The notes beneath the pieces were generated by a model. The model was not told the DNA's origin. It saw nothing but the letters and a program-made list of their open reading frames with translations, and ran no database searches. The position numbers were made by a program, and so were the translations under genes. From Boswellia sacra (lineage: Eukaryota > Streptophyta > Magnoliopsida > Sapindales > Burseraceae), in contig SNVD02013571.1 of the NCBI GenBank assembly GCA_013180625.2, positions 620,001 through 684,000 on the forward strand: a stretch of 64,000 nt of DNA. Direction: 5' to 3'. This document shows positions 33,177 to 46,800 of this stretch, piece by piece (the first letter of the stretch is position 1; each line of letters opens with the position of its first letter).

Positions 33177-33819
33177 TTCTACAACTTTCACTTTAAATTT
33201 ATTTTTCTCTTGTACTCAAATTTATCGAAACAACATTTACTATATATTCAAAAACTAATCTATTAGCACTACCATAACCATCTCTTCTATCCAAAATCTA
33301 ATCCTTTACACACTCTTATTTTCAAAATACATAAATCATCATTATCTATTCTAAAAACTTTTAATATAACTCAATTAATTAAACTAATAACTTAAATTAT
33401 ATGAAAAATCATAAATTTGATACTCTTAAATATTATATGAAATTCTCAAAACATAATCCACTCACTAATTTGGTTGTACAACTCGGTTAGCTCGGATTTG
33501 ATTCCAAAATCAACATTCCGCGTATCCGACCACATTCTTCAACAAAGAATTAATCATTCCTTGTCCTTAAATAAGACTTCAATTCTATCTTGATCTTCCT
33601 TCTCTCTCTCTAGTTTCTCTCTCTGGTTTTTCTCTTCTTCAACAGCCCCTTCTCTCATTTCTCTCTTCATCCCGTCAGCTTCTCCATTTCTCTGGAATTA
33701 TCTCTTCTTCTTTTTTTTGTCTTATAAATTAATTGAATAAAAGGGAAATGGGCTAGGTATTATAAAAATAAAACATGGCCTAGGCTTCTTGTAATTAGCC
33801 CAAAGAATGGGCTGTTTCA
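31214..33819. mobile_element. Probable large solo LTR / non-coding repeat
   Basis: A 2.6-kb block that starts TGACACGACCCG and ends GGGCTGTTTCA, flanked by ACTAT on the left and ACTAG on the right (4 of 5 bases, a decayed target duplication). No gene. It contains a G-run near 31446, the phrase GAGTATAAAACTCAATGAG, a triplicated CTGGCGAGAT.TA.CATCGCA.AGG block (31919-32030), long AT-rich tracts, an (AT)n run at about 33149-33173 and a CT-rich stretch near 33600. A solo LTR is the best explanation; no internal region or second LTR is seen. Confidence 0.45.
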
Positions 33820-33844
33820 ACTAGTCTGGACAAGACTGAGTGCC

Positions 33845-34170
33845 AAGAAGTTAAAGTGATTTGAGATTTTGCATCAACCCTTGTAGTGCTTCAAAGTTGG
33901 AACAATTTTCAATACACAATCCCCGCATAGTGTTGGAAGAACTTTGAAGAAGCCCTTGGCAGCAATTCCAGCAAATATACTGGCTAGCTAGTCCGCAAAA
34001 GCAACAGAACGATATGCCTTCTGCTGCTGATGTCTTTATGATGATTATCTTCCCCTTCTGACCCCATGCTCAAATTAAGATAAATCTTTCACAATCCACC
34101 GACATCAGCCATGGCACCTGTTTGATACCATGCAATAATGAGATTGAACTTGGGCAATCAGCAATCATTA
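33845..34170 (-). pseudogene. NLR leucine-rich-repeat relic
   Basis: On the minus strand fragments match LRRs of NLR gene 1: NCSNFEALQGLMQNLKS corresponds to NCPNFRALPEPMQNLES, and further upstream a piece of the D-N-H-acidic loop and the C-E-K/R segment. Reading frame is broken several times. It lies on the far side of the MULE from the main cluster, in the same orientation. Confidence 0.75.
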
Positions 34171-34179
34171 GCTCGTGTG

Positions 34180-36020
34180 ATTCATCACTCTTAATGATAA
34201 ACTTTACAAGTTTTTCATGCATAATTTTCAGTCTTTTTACTTGACTTTTCATTCAAGTTTGCTTTTTTTTTTTTTTTTTTGTAGCTAGTACTTTCAACTC
34301 ATTTGACATTTCATATTCACTAATTTAAATATCAAAGATAATTTATCGAGGCTTTTCCAAGGTGGTGTGTTATAACGGACATGTTAACTTGTGTCTCGAT
34401 CCATAGGTGCACGACCCAATTAATTAGATGGTAATGGCCACTTGATTGTGGTTTGATTAAATGCAATGGACTTAATGCATTTGGTCACCAAATCAGCCAA
34501 GCTTATAGGCTTTGATGTCAAGCATGTGTCTTGTGGAGAGGGCTTTAATTACCGGTCTTTGGGCCAGTCGAGCCTATATTTGTGGGGTAAAAATTTTTGT
34601 ATCCAACTGTTATTGTTACCACTACAGGGGTCAATTTTGCAAATCTTCCTTAAATTTGTCGAAATCTCGCACAATTATTCTGATTTTATTGTTATTACAA
34701 AGGTAGAAATCATCATAATCAGTGTCCTAGGAATATTATGTGTACTTGTACTCTCAACATTGAGTTGTTTTGCTCACTGGCCTCGCCTTCTAGCTAGCTG
34801 TTGAAATTTGTGTTTTGCGATGTTTCTTAGACTGTACTATAAGATATAAATGGGACATTTAATATATTAGAGTTCATATTTTTGGTAGCTAGCGTAACAT
34901 TTTGCTCATAACAAAGCTGGAAATTTTGATTTTATTTGATTAGATGTAAAGCTACATAAACCTATTTTTCTTATAAAATATTTTAGACTAGTTGTTGGGA
35001 GAATGACTTGTAGTTGTAGATGTACAAAAACCCTGTTTTTCAACACAAATTTTGCCCTTTAAGAAAGTATATATGTACGTTGATCCAGCATTATTTTATA
35101 TTGGTATATTATAATTGTTTTTACTCATCTATTATCTTATATTATTTTCTTAACTTGTTTTTATGCATATACTTAGATTTCAGCAAATGGATTGTGACTC
35201 TTTATACAGGGATGTTATGATTTGAAATGTGAATGGTATTTTAAGTTTTGTTAATTATTTAAAAAAAAAAAGCAAAATTTTGCGTATTAGAATGATTTTA
35301 AATTTCTAGAAGGGCTGTGAAATGATTCAAGAATAGGTGGGGAATTCTCTTAGACAACGTTTTAAAGAATAAGTCAAGAAAAAAAACATGGGCTGGGCAG
35401 GCCGGCCCACCTTTAATTTCGTCTTTGATTTTATTATGTTACAATGTTTTAATTTTGTCAAATTGGTGATTAAATTTTGTACTTGTATTAAAAAAAAAAT
35501 GTAGAACTATCTTAATTGTTGAAGCACTTTGTTTTAGCACCCTAATCTACATATTCTAACCAAAGACATCTATAAGCCAAGATCTTCTCATGAAATCATT
35601 AAAAAACAAAAAAGAAAAGAAAATGAAACATCTCCCATCGTACATATAATTACATTACACCAGTATTATGTTTATTTAAATTTTCAAAAATTAAATGGTA
35701 TAAATAAATCACAATCATGTTTAACTTTACATCATGTTAATGATGAAGACAATATATGTACGACAATTTGAGTAGGCTTTAATCATAATCCTAATATGGT
35801 TTCTTATGGGTGCTTAAGAATGCAACATCTTAATTAACCAAAAACACACTTGGGCATTCGTGTCATCATCCACAGAAGGTCAATTTAGTCAATGTCAATC
35901 CACTAAATTAAATAAATATATTTATAGTATTTGAGTGGTTGCTAAGCGTATTGGGCAAAAATAATTTTATACGTCTATTGCGTCATGTGACAATGACCAA
36001 ATAGCTTTTATTATGGCTTT
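34180..36020. other. AT-rich intergenic stretch
   Basis: No gene supported. The open frames of 60-110 codons here are AT-driven and have no motif. Confidence 0.6.
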
Positions 36021-36024
36021 TCCT

Positions 36025-37392
36025 TTTTTTTGGAAAAGTTACTTAGTAATATAAATAAAAAAAGTTATAATGTACAAAAATCCGAGGGGCATACCCCAAG
36101 AATTACAAAAGGACGTAAAGTCCAAACATACAATCCAACAAAAAGATAGAAAATGAAGGCCACAAGCGGCCTAAAACAAAGTAAAAAAGCCACAAACGGC
36201 CTTAACAACATAGAAGAGAAATGATCACAAACGGTCTAAAACATAAAAATACAAGAGCTTTAACCCTTCTTGTTTTTCTTCTTCTTACCCTTCTTTACCA
36301 GGGTAGCTGGGGTGTCCGAATGAGTATGGTCAATCCTATCAGATTGATCATCCTCACTGAGCCCATTCAAAGGCTCAAAACGAGTGGGAGAAGACTCAGG
36401 AGGTATCCGACCTGAGGAAATAGATGCCTCACGATTTGTAGAATACTTGATAGTGCCCAAAAGTCTACCCTCGTTGGTCACAAAAGGAGATGGAGAATCA
36501 GAATCTGAAACTGACTCTGCACTCAGAAGTGTAGTAGCCTTCGGAGGCTCAACTTGCACTGCAGAAATTTCTGGAATAGTAACTATTTTGGTGCAATCAG
36601 TGACCTTGGTCACATCCTTTTCTTTTCTTAAAGGGGTACTATCAGAGGTGCTAACCTCATTCTTATCTGGACTTGAAGTCTTTACCGGTTCTGGACAACG
36701 ATGACCAAACATGCAACATTTGGGGCAATGTTTTGGAGTCCACTCATATTCAACTTGAATTTCGATGGGCTCCGGAGAGAGTTTGCACCTAAACTCAAAG
36801 TTCTTAACTCGAAGGCGTCTTGCATCAATAAGAACACAAACCCTCGCATACTCCAATCTAGATAGATCAGAAGTCGCCTTATCACAAGATTGAGGTTCTC
36901 CAACCATGCTGGAGATAATGCTAAGGCCTTTGGTTGTCCACAAAGGAAACGGCAGGCCATACAAACGGATCCAAACTGCCCGAAATTCTGTAAGATTGAA
37001 ATCCAGATGCGGATGCAATTGCTTCAGGTAAATGAATTTACCTCCAAACATCCAAGTACCGCGAGCAATGATTGCATGTACCTCATCCTCAGTTCTAAAA
37101 CGAAAGATGAGAAATCCCTTATCCGTGGAACGGACGTCCTCAAAACCACTAGATTTCCATGCACGCATCGCCATCGAGCGTGCAGCATGGAAGGGCATCA
37201 CATATCCCGGAAAGAAGCCAACTAGACATCTACGCCATTCGGCTAAATTCTTGTCGACAATCTCATCTGGAATCTCAAGGATTCTACCCGGTTTCTTAGG
37301 AGTAACCGGATTCAATTTGCATCGGGTACTCGAATCAGTGATCTTGATTTTATCAGCCCAAGAGCCAGCAGTTGTCTTGGGTGGGTCCATCT
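36025..37392 (-). mobile_element. LINE-derived ORF1 (DUF4283 / zinc-knuckle protein) with LINE 3' tail, no ORF2
   Basis: The 376-codon frame (37390-36260) begins MDPPKTTAGSWADKIK. It has the DUF4283 domain typical of plant L1 ORF1 proteins (about residues 45-190: WRRCLVGFFPG, FRFRTEDEV, GTWMFGGKFIYLKQ, VWIRLYGLPFPLW), then EYEWTPKHCPKCCMFGH, the CCHC-type knuckle of that family, and a charged Lys-rich C-terminus. About 110-230 bp downstream, at about 36030-36150, comes the LINE 3' tail with GGGGTATGCCCCTCGG and a poly(A) (T-run 36022-36031 on plus). ORF2 (endonuclease and reverse transcriptase) is absent, so this is an internally deleted or ORF1-only element. The frame has no stop, which is notable if it is not used. 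No convincing target duplication found. Confidence 0.78.
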
Positions 37393-37399
37393 AGTGAAT

Positions 37400-40300
37400 A
37401 TGAATCAAATACAGCTTTTCCTTGCTACCTTGGCCCTTCTATGAGCTGGCTTCCCTATTATTAAAAACTCATTAGATCGATTTCATAATTTAATTTGTAT
37501 ACTTCATGTATTTTATTGTGGTAACTTTTCATTATTTAAATATTAAATATAAATTAATTCATAACATAGAATACACATTCATACAACGACGTTTTACGTT
37601 TTATGTTCCATGTTACATAATGGGTCTTATATTTTATGAATCTATGTAATGTGTGGGTTTATTATACATTATTTTACTAATGTCACATTCAACTACATTC
37701 TTTATAGTTTATTTAAACTAGTCTAATGCCCTGTTAAGGTATTTGAAAATGCAGTGAATAAATTTTATAAGGTTTTGTAAGATAAAGTAGTTGTTTTTGT
37801 TTTCGTATTTTAAATTTTTGGGTTGTGATTTCAAAAAGATGAGATGCTTTGGAAGGTCCAATCCAAGTGGTCCACCATAACTCATCTCTCACATTTTTCT
37901 TTCTTTCCTTGACCATGATGGGTGCCATACATGTTCTGTTCAGCCAACAACGCTGTGAGGGAGGGATGTACATACTCCGAAATAGTTTAGTTTTAGTTTT
38001 CAATGTTTTGAGAAAAAAAAAATATCACCAACCCATCAATAATTCTCTTTTATAACTCACATGAACAATCAAATAAGCATAAATTATTGTTGGTATGGAA
38101 GGTGGGGTCTTTATAGTTCAGTTGGATCATCACCTATTTTTCATTATAATTTTCTTTTTATGCAATTGGAACATCAAAAGTAAAAAATTTATATCGTGTA
38201 AAGGGAGTTGCTTGTATCAAATAGCGAGAAAAAAAATAAAAAAATTATGTAGGATAAATTAACTTACGTTATAGAAATAATTACTCTTCTCCTCTTAAAA
38301 TCCGTATGTATATTTACAAAAACTCAAATAAAGTCTTGAAAAATAAGAAATTGTTGAAAGATGAGATTTGTTTCACTCTGGATACTAGTCCAACATGTTA
38401 GATTATTAGTCGAGATTTTATAAGAATATGGATTGTTTAGAGAAATTATAAATTTTTGCTATAAAAATGAAAATATTTCTTCTTATTATTATTATGAGTT
38501 GGTAAAGTTCATATAAGAATATCTTTAGCAAATATATATTTATAGATATTTAGTGCAAATGTCGGGAAGTGGCAACCTAGACCCACTTCTCTCTTATCAT
38601 TACGAGATTGATTGATTTTTATTTTATTTTTTTAATTGTTAAAGTTACAAGTGCCATACGCTGTAAAGCTAAGAATATTGGCAATTTGGACTAAACAATT
38701 TTAATTTTGAAAACCCTCCTCAAAATGATCTTGCTGCTCTTTAATTAGTAACTAAAATGAGGGTGATACTTTGGGTCATGATATAAATATGATACGAACA
38801 CAATATATGATCAATAAATGAATCGAATTCGTGTTGAGAGTGTTCAACACGCTAATTCATTTAATGACATAAATAGTTAAATATATATTATTAATCGTTA
38901 ACATTAATTTTATGAATTTTTATTTACTTGCAACATATATATTATAAAATTAAAAATTTTATATTATAAAGTAAATTAATTTACATAATAATAATTATGA
39001 TGATTTTAATAATTTTTTTATACTAACAATTATTTATATTCTAAAAATAATTTTAATTGATATGAGTATATAAAATAAGATATATTGTGCATAATTATAT
39101 TAAATAATTAAATAAATTATATTAATTAAATATGATATGATTATAACACGCGAATGACACGTTTAATAACCATGTCGAATCGGTGTTTCATGTTTCGATA
39201 GGAATAATTAAATGGGTTGACACGCGTGACACAAATTACCGCCCATAACTAAAATATTGACACTAATAGAAAGAAAAAAATTTACTAACGAAAAATTTTT
39301 ATCGACAAAATATGAATCATTTTTTTCCTTACTTTTAATATGTTCACCGTTTTAGACGGCTGACCAATACTTAGAATTTTTGAGACTTAGAAAATATATA
39401 ATTATTTCATTCAAAGAAAATGCTATAAAAATTCAAAATTTGAGTAAAAGCTTGAACGGTAATTGAGTATATAGAAATGATACAAAGTTATTTAATATTT
39501 TTATTGCTTTCATGTAAATGCTTTCTAATCTTGCGAGAGAAACTTTAAATTGTATTTTACTTTTTGAACACTGTTTCTGAAACATTGACCAAAAGTGGTC
39601 ATAAATTATTATTTCGAGAAAATTTAAATAATTCTAAAATTGAATGAGGATTCGAAATTTAACTCGTCACAATTAATCTCATGAACAATCTAATACAACA
39701 ACCATGCAAATTGAACAAATTGAAATTTATAAAACTAATTTAACTGTATCAAATTTTTGACAAAAGATAATTTCTTCGAAGAAAAAAAAACCTTGAAATC
39801 CTCTTTTATCAGGTGTTTACAAAGCATGTTTATAAAAATCACCATAGGATAAAAAAGATTTGAAACGGTAATTAAAAATTTTACATTTATTTATGAACAT
39901 TAACGCGCACGTCAATATATCTTATGCTTTACAAAAATCTAACAATTTAATAGTTTTCCAGATATAATAGACAGCAATTGACTGCAATAATCTTATTTTT
40001 GACAGAGTATACTTTGTAATGATTATTTTAATAAATATTAACAAAAAAATTTTTGCAATAAGATATAATTAAATGGTAACCGTCCAGATACATTAAAGTA
40101 ATATCTTTTAAAACAGAAAAACTTTTATTATTTGTTTAAACGTATTTATAATATCGGGTGTCAGATTTCTAATAGTAAATTATTATTACCAATTAACCAT
40201 ATGAATGAAATATAATATATTACAAAAGTGATTTTATATACTCTAAAGAACCAAATAAAGAAGTAACTAAATTAAGGGAGATGCGTATAATACTAGAAAA

Positions 40301-40500
40301 GTAAAATAAGAACGTCTAAAAATACTGCAAAAAAAAATACATAATAGTTACAATATTAAAAAAAAAACTCATCTTGTCTTATTTATGACGTAATAATTGA
40401 GGAGAAATCCAAGAATAAAAATGTTAAAAAAAGAGGGGGGCAAATAGAAAAGTGGAAAATCCATCTAAGCAAACAGAAAAGAAAAGGAAAAGGCAACATG
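37400..40500. other. AT-rich intergenic stretch
   Basis: No gene supported over 3.1 kb. It holds one dispersed repeat (38800-39240) and otherwise A/T-rich sequence. Confidence 0.6.
38800..39240. repeat. Dispersed repeat, copy 1 (inverted relative to 60540-60830)
   Basis: Reverse complement of this block aligns with 60540-60830: GTGTTGACC..ATTTAATT, CGATTCGACA.GGTTATTAAA, TCATATTTAATTAA.ATAATTTA and TTTTATAATATATATGTT occur in the same order in both. Non-coding; family not identified. Confidence 0.7.
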
Positions 40501-40645
40501 GCCGGTGCCATCGTCACCGGATCTTTTAAGCCTTAAATAACGACTTTGTCTGCCCAAACAAACACCTCCCTTATCTTTCTTCCTTTCTCTTCATCTTCAT
40601 CATCATTTTCATTCAACCTCATAATTCATTCATACAACACAACTT

Positions 40646-40670
40646 CCTCTCTCTCTCTCTCTCTCTCTCT
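40646..40670 (+). repeat. (CT)n microsatellite in villin leader
   Basis: About 12 CT dinucleotides in the presumed 5' UTR. CT-rich runs are common near plant transcription starts. Confidence 0.9.
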
Positions 40671-41940
40671 GAATTTGCAAATCTCAAAAGCCCCCAACAC
40701 AAAAAAGTTTGAGAGAGAACTCCAAAGTTTCTCGACTTCAATTATTCACTTTTCTTCTCCTCACTTTCTCTTTTGCCAGCTCTACAACAGCAATCCCTTC
40801 CATCACTCTCAGAGATTGAGAGATCTCTCCCTTCCAGGTACCCTTTCTATTGTCTTCTCCTTTTGATCATCTTCATTTCATTTCTGTCTTCGTCTGATCA
40901 GGCTTCTCAATTCCGTTTTGATTTGTTAGATCTCCTTCTTTTTCTTCTTCTCTTTGCTGTTTGTTGATCTGGGTGGTTTTGATCTTGTCTTGCTTCTGAT
41001 GGGTTGTGCTTGTTTTTGTTTCATCGTGTTTTGATCTGCTTATCTCATATATGTACATATTTATATTGTTGTGAACCTTTGGTGGGTTCTTCTACTTGTT
41101 GTTGTCTTTTGATCATTGCGATTCTTTTGTTGTTTTGTTGTTTGTTTGTTATTATCGCTTTTTGATCTCTTTGTTTTTTCTTTGTGTGGATTTTGATTGC
41201 GCGAAATAGTAGTAGAAATGATTTGATTTATAGCTGAACCGAGAGTATTGAAACAAATCAGTTGTATTTACGAGTTTATTTTAAAAAGTCTCGGTTTTTA
41301 CATCCATGGAGATTGCTTCTGATCAGCCCAATTTGGACCAATACTGATCAAGGAGGCTGGTGCCTCGAAGTTGCGTCTGGTATTGTTGTTATCGAATAGT
41401 CGAAACTTGATGAAAGTCGAATGCAATGAGTGTAATATTCTCGTAAAGCTAGAGAAAGGATCTTCTTTTAAGTGTTCGATCGCTCGCATGCAAGAACTTT
41501 TATGTTAGGGAGCTGGATTGTGTACCGCTTGCTGCATTTGGTTATGAAATTAGGCAACTTGAGGATGCTACATTGACGGTTCTTGTTAGGGAATTGTATA
41601 TTATCCGCATACATAAACAGAAAGGTGATACTTTTTTATACAGGGAAAGAATGCTGCTTGAAGATCCTTAACACTTGCCCTTACTTCGTTTTGAGCTTTT
41701 CATATAGTTTCATTTCCCGATTTCTGATGGAAAAGGATGGAAAATCTGAATGTTAGTTGAAAAAGTTTGCAATAAGTAGCATCTGGTCCAGGATACATTT
41801 ACGCAGAAATTTGGAATCTGATACTAAAGTTGGGCTCAACTTGTGAAACCGTGTGATAGATTATTCTACACATTTTATTGAATCTGGAGGAATTGAGTGT
41901 GGACTCTATACAATGATTGATTATTCGTTATTGAGGAATT

Positions 41941-42278
41941 CAAAATGTGGGTTTTTAGATCCTTGGTATTGGAAAACAAAAAGGAGATAGATAGATAGAA
42001 AGAGTGGAAGTTTTCAAAATCTAATGACTTAATGACATGCGAAGCTTTCAGGGGACTCATATCCCAAGACAGGCATTGCAGTTCTTAATGGAAGAAGGGC
42101 TTAAGGGGGCAAAATGTGGGTTTTTAGATCCTTGGTATTGGAAAACAAAAAGGAGATAGATAGATAGAAAGAGTGGAAGTTTTCAAAATCTAATGACTTA
42201 ATGACATGCGAAGCTTTCAGGGGACTCATATCCCAAGACAGGCATTGCAGTTCTTAATGGAAGAAGGGGGTAAGGGGG
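41941..42278. repeat. 169-bp tandem duplication in villin leader intron
   Basis: 41941-42109 and 42110-42278 are the same 169-bp unit with two base differences (GGGCTTAAG against GGGGGTAAG). Each contains a (GATA)3-like run. Confidence 0.95.
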
Positions 42279-43314
42279 CAAAATACGGCCTCTGTCAAGG
42301 CATCAGAGGCATTATGTGCCTCAACGTTCAATCTACATGATAAGCTTTCTCCTAGTTTTTTCTTTTTTTCCTTTTTTTTTCTTTTTCTTCGAGAGCTTTT
42401 GAAGCAATACATGATACATATCCTAACTTTTCAAAGTAGTTTCTTCACTTAACGTCATATGGAATTTGGTTTATCAATGGATGACTGACTTTGAACTGGA
42501 AGCTCAGTGAGGGAACTGTACTAAGATTAAATAAAATAGAAGATAGTGGATGTTAAAAGGTTCAGGTTGACTTGCAATCAGGAGAAAGCATTCAAAATAA
42601 GCTAGCTTGGATACCAGATTCCTGGATAACAAACTCCATCAAAAGTTAGATTCCAAAACTAATGGTTTGAGGAAATAAAGTGAGTTAAATGTATACAGGG
42701 GAATGCAATTAGTATGATATATTGTATAAAAAGATTAATTCGAACATATTTGCAAAAATTTTAAGAGTATCTGCTATGTTAGCAATTCTGATCCTGTAAA
42801 AAATTCTTGTACTTTTTGGTTGTGCTACATTCTTGAACTTGAAGTTGCATAAACAGTACATTCTTTACATTATCTTGCTTTTCGGATTTGGTAAAGCTGT
42901 CTCTCCATAGCTTTTATTGTCTAATTAAAGAAACATAATATTTGTGACTTTGGCCTGATTATTGTGTTCTCATCTGTTTTTGTTTTTAATTTTCCTTGTG
43001 CTGCCTTTGAATTGTAGGGGGGTATTGAAAGGAAAGATATTTGTTCACTTATGTGACTGTTTTTGCTGACAAAGGAAATTTGTTCACTTATGTGACTGTT
43101 TGCTGAATAATTTTCTGTTTTAGTTCTAACACTTTTATATTGTGCCATTTTTCACTAGTAGAATTAAACAATCTTAGCCGTTGTGGTATGTTTCTCTTCA
43201 TTTTTTTGATTTTTATGTAATTTTCATTATCTATACCAATGCAGTGGACTCTTTGCGATCTACAAGCCTTCACTCTCTCTGTACTTAGTACAACAATAAG
43301 AAAGATTTTTGGAG

Positions 43315-43799
43315 ATGTCTGCCTCTGCAAAGGCTATGGATCCTGCATTTCAAGGAGCAGGTCAAAGAGTGTATCCTTAATATGATTAGCAACTTCTTAA
43401 TTTTAGAAGCGTGGAGACGTTTGGACACAACACACACACAGTTGAGAGAGAGAGAGAGAGAGATCTTAGAAATTTAATTCTTGGTGTTCACCTACTTATT
43501 TAACTTAAAAGTAAGAGTAGAATATGGTTTTGACTTCATTTGTGTTCATGAGTGTTTTTTCTTGGTAGTTTCATTAAATGCTGACATGTGATGCCTTCTG
43601 CTTTAAGACTGTCAAACTTAACATTTCACAGGGGGACCGAAATCTGGCGAATTGAAAACTTTCAGCCAGTTCCATTGCCTAAATCTGAACATGGAAAATT
43701 CTATATGGGGGATTGTTACATCATCTTGCAGGTGAAAAAGACTCTTGAACTCTACTGCTCTCTTTGTTACACACACACACACATACACATATGTATTAT

Positions 43800-43849
<50 letters not shown>

Positions 43850-46800
43850 TAATTGAATGAGTATTTTATTACATTCTTTAAGGTACTTACAGTTGACACT
43901 ATGACTATATGTTTTGTAATTTTGTGTAAAAAGGGATGGCTGCATCTTACTGTCATAAAGTGATTTTATGTTATTCAATCATTATTATTATTATTTTTTG
44001 AGATTTGTCTTTGTAGTTTGTATTAATTTATTCTTCATGTGGTCAGTATTGAATGCTATACCAATATGTTATGATAAAAATACTTTTGTGCTGGGTTTTG
44101 TTGAATGTTTTCACCAATTAGAATTTATATGGCAGCATATATAATTGCTTGTTGCCCATTTGCATTTGATATTGGCTGTGCCTGCCTTTCATGCTTTGTT
44201 TCCACAAGTTCTTTAAATTGGGGAAGGGGTTGATCATTTGCTTTCTTACTCCTCTATGTGCTTATCTTTCATATGCATACATATATCTGTAGACAACACC
44301 TGGCAAGGGAGGCGCTTATCTGTATGACATACATTTTTGGATCGGAAAAGATTCAAGTCAGGTGAGCTTTCAATTCCTTATACATAAGTATTAAGTCTGA
44401 ATGTAACTTTACCGTGCTTTATACTTCATTTGGCAAAACTGTCATATTAAATGTTTTGATTATTTAACACAACATGTTGAGGTTATTCCTAGTTTTTGTG
44501 GACATATTTTCGACCTGTAATCTCAATACATTGAAACCTTTCTTTTTTTTTTCTTTCCTTTTTTGTCCCAAAAGGATGAAGCCGGAACTGCAGCTATTAA
44601 AACAGTTGAACTTGATGCTGTTCTTGGAGGGCGTGCAGTGCAGCACCGGGAACTTCAAGGCCATGAATCTGACAAATTCTTGTCATATTTTAAACCTTGT
44701 ATCATACCATTAGAAGGAGGTGTTGCTTCTGGTTTTAAAGCCCCTGAAGAAGACAAGTTCGAAACACGCTTGTATGTCTGCAGAGGAAAACGAGTTGTCA
44801 GGATGAAGCAGGTATTGGATCTAAATATACGTTTCACAAATTCACAAAGCAATTCCTTCAGACGTGAACCTACTGTAGACAAAGAGAATTAACTCCCAGA
44901 TTTGATTGTGCAGGTTCCTTTTGCTCGGTCTTCACTAAATCATGACGATGTGTTTATCCTGGACACTGAGAATAAGATTTATCAATTCAATGGCGCAAAT
45001 TCCAATATTCAAGAACGAGCCAAGGCTTTGGAAGTAATTCAGTTTTTGAAGGAAAAGTATCATGAGGGGACGTGTGATGTTGCAATTGTTGGTAAATGCA
45101 TAATTATCTAAAATTTTGATTTTTCTATTTTCTTTCCCTTTAAATATTCCTGTGATCATTGATTAAGTACTCTTTTTGTTCCTAATTTTATATTATAGTT
45201 GATAATTATTCTGCCGTCACTTATTTGTTGTCAATGGTTCTTACCATGCCAGATGATGGGAAGTTAGATACAGAGTCAGACTCAGGTGAATTTTGGGTTC
45301 TTCTTGGTGGTTTTGCTCCAATTGGCAAGAAAGTAGCCAGTGAAGATGATGCTATTCCAGAAACCACTCCTCCACAGCTTTATAGGTACTTTATTTCATG
45401 CAAAATAAGAATTTTGATGCATGGAGAATTGGAGTAGTCTTGATGTCTGTTCCATTGTAAATGAGGGTTGCCAAATAATTTAAGCTTTCCACTTGTTCAT
45501 TTTCTTAACAATTTTTGCTTGTTTGAAAAGGGAAGTTCTACTTCTGAGTAATAATTAATGGTGCTCTTACGCTATATAAGTATGTGCAGTGGCATTGACA
45601 TAACGCAAATTTCATCATATTTTTGGTTGATAAATATATGTAAAATGGTTTGTAGTCTTCATCTTTCCTTTCTTATTTGTGGCTGACAGGCACAATCTTT
45701 TGGAGAAGTTATAGCATCTTGTAGTCCTTGGTAATAAACTTTTAAAAAAGAATTAAAGTAGCCACTCTTATGGAATGATGAAAAAAGATGTGGAAAAAGT
45801 TTATGATATAATTTCTGTGTTTGCCCATAATCTCAAACAAATTTCTGGGATGAGTTTTAAACATAGATATGGTCAAAAATCAAGGAGGAAACATTTATTC
45901 AAATTAAATTTATGATGTTTATTTTGGTCATGTATCTAACCAGGAGACTTTTTAGAGGTCCTATGTTTTCAGTTTGCATTTTGGTTTTTATCTGATTTAT
46001 CTTCAATTACTCTTCAAAGTTAAATGTTTCATTCTAATACATGAGATTATATAATGGAACATATGCATGTTTTATGCATGCAACTATAAACAGAGATGGT
46101 GATTGTATCTATTGGTTTCTGTAGCATTGAAGATGGCCAGGCAAAGATTGTAGAAGGTGAACTTTCCAAAGGCTTGTTGGAAAACAATAAATGCTATCTA
46201 CTGGATCGTGGCTCAGAGTTATTTGTTTGGGTTGGCCGGGTAACACAAGTGGAGGAGAGAAAAGCTGCTAGTCAAGTTGCTGAGGTAGAGACATTATATT
46301 TCTTTTACTACATCTTGACAAAAAATAAATGTGAGAAACAAATCAGGCTGGAGTGATTCTTTTGAAACTTAGCAAAGCCTTAACTTATTTTGATTGCTTA
46401 GCCTAGTTGCTCTTAAAAGCACGAATACAAAATGCTTGTTGGATTTGACGAGCATAGATCAAAAAAGACACTGAGTTAGAGAAGCATGTCTTATATTAGA
46501 TGAAGAGTTGACAAGCTGACAAGCGCACTCAGCAACTCGTCAACTATGTACTTAAGTGCATCTAGCAACTTACCTAGAATGGTATTTTTGTCCTTAAGGT
46601 TTAACTTGGTTAGGCTATATAAGAAGACATTGGATCTCTTAAAAATCAAAATAGTCTTTTAACTTGGCGTTTATCACAATTAACCCGTTTTAATTTCAAA
46701 TATTTTCTCCAGGAATTTGTTGCTAGCCAAAATAGGCCAAAATCAACAAGGATAACTAGAGTCATCCAAGGTTATGAGACTCATGCATTTAAGTCCAACT

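Larger units (their letters stand above)
40540..43314 (+). promoter_or_regulatory. Villin 5' leader: untranslated exon plus 2.4-kb leader intron
   Basis: A pyrimidine-rich leader ends at 40837 with CTTCCAG/GTACCC, a good donor. T-rich, GATC-rich intron-like sequence follows to ACCAATGCAG at 43244, after which the second exon carries the ATG at 43315. The transcription start is not fixed. The leader intron contains a 169-bp tandem duplication. Confidence 0.6.
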
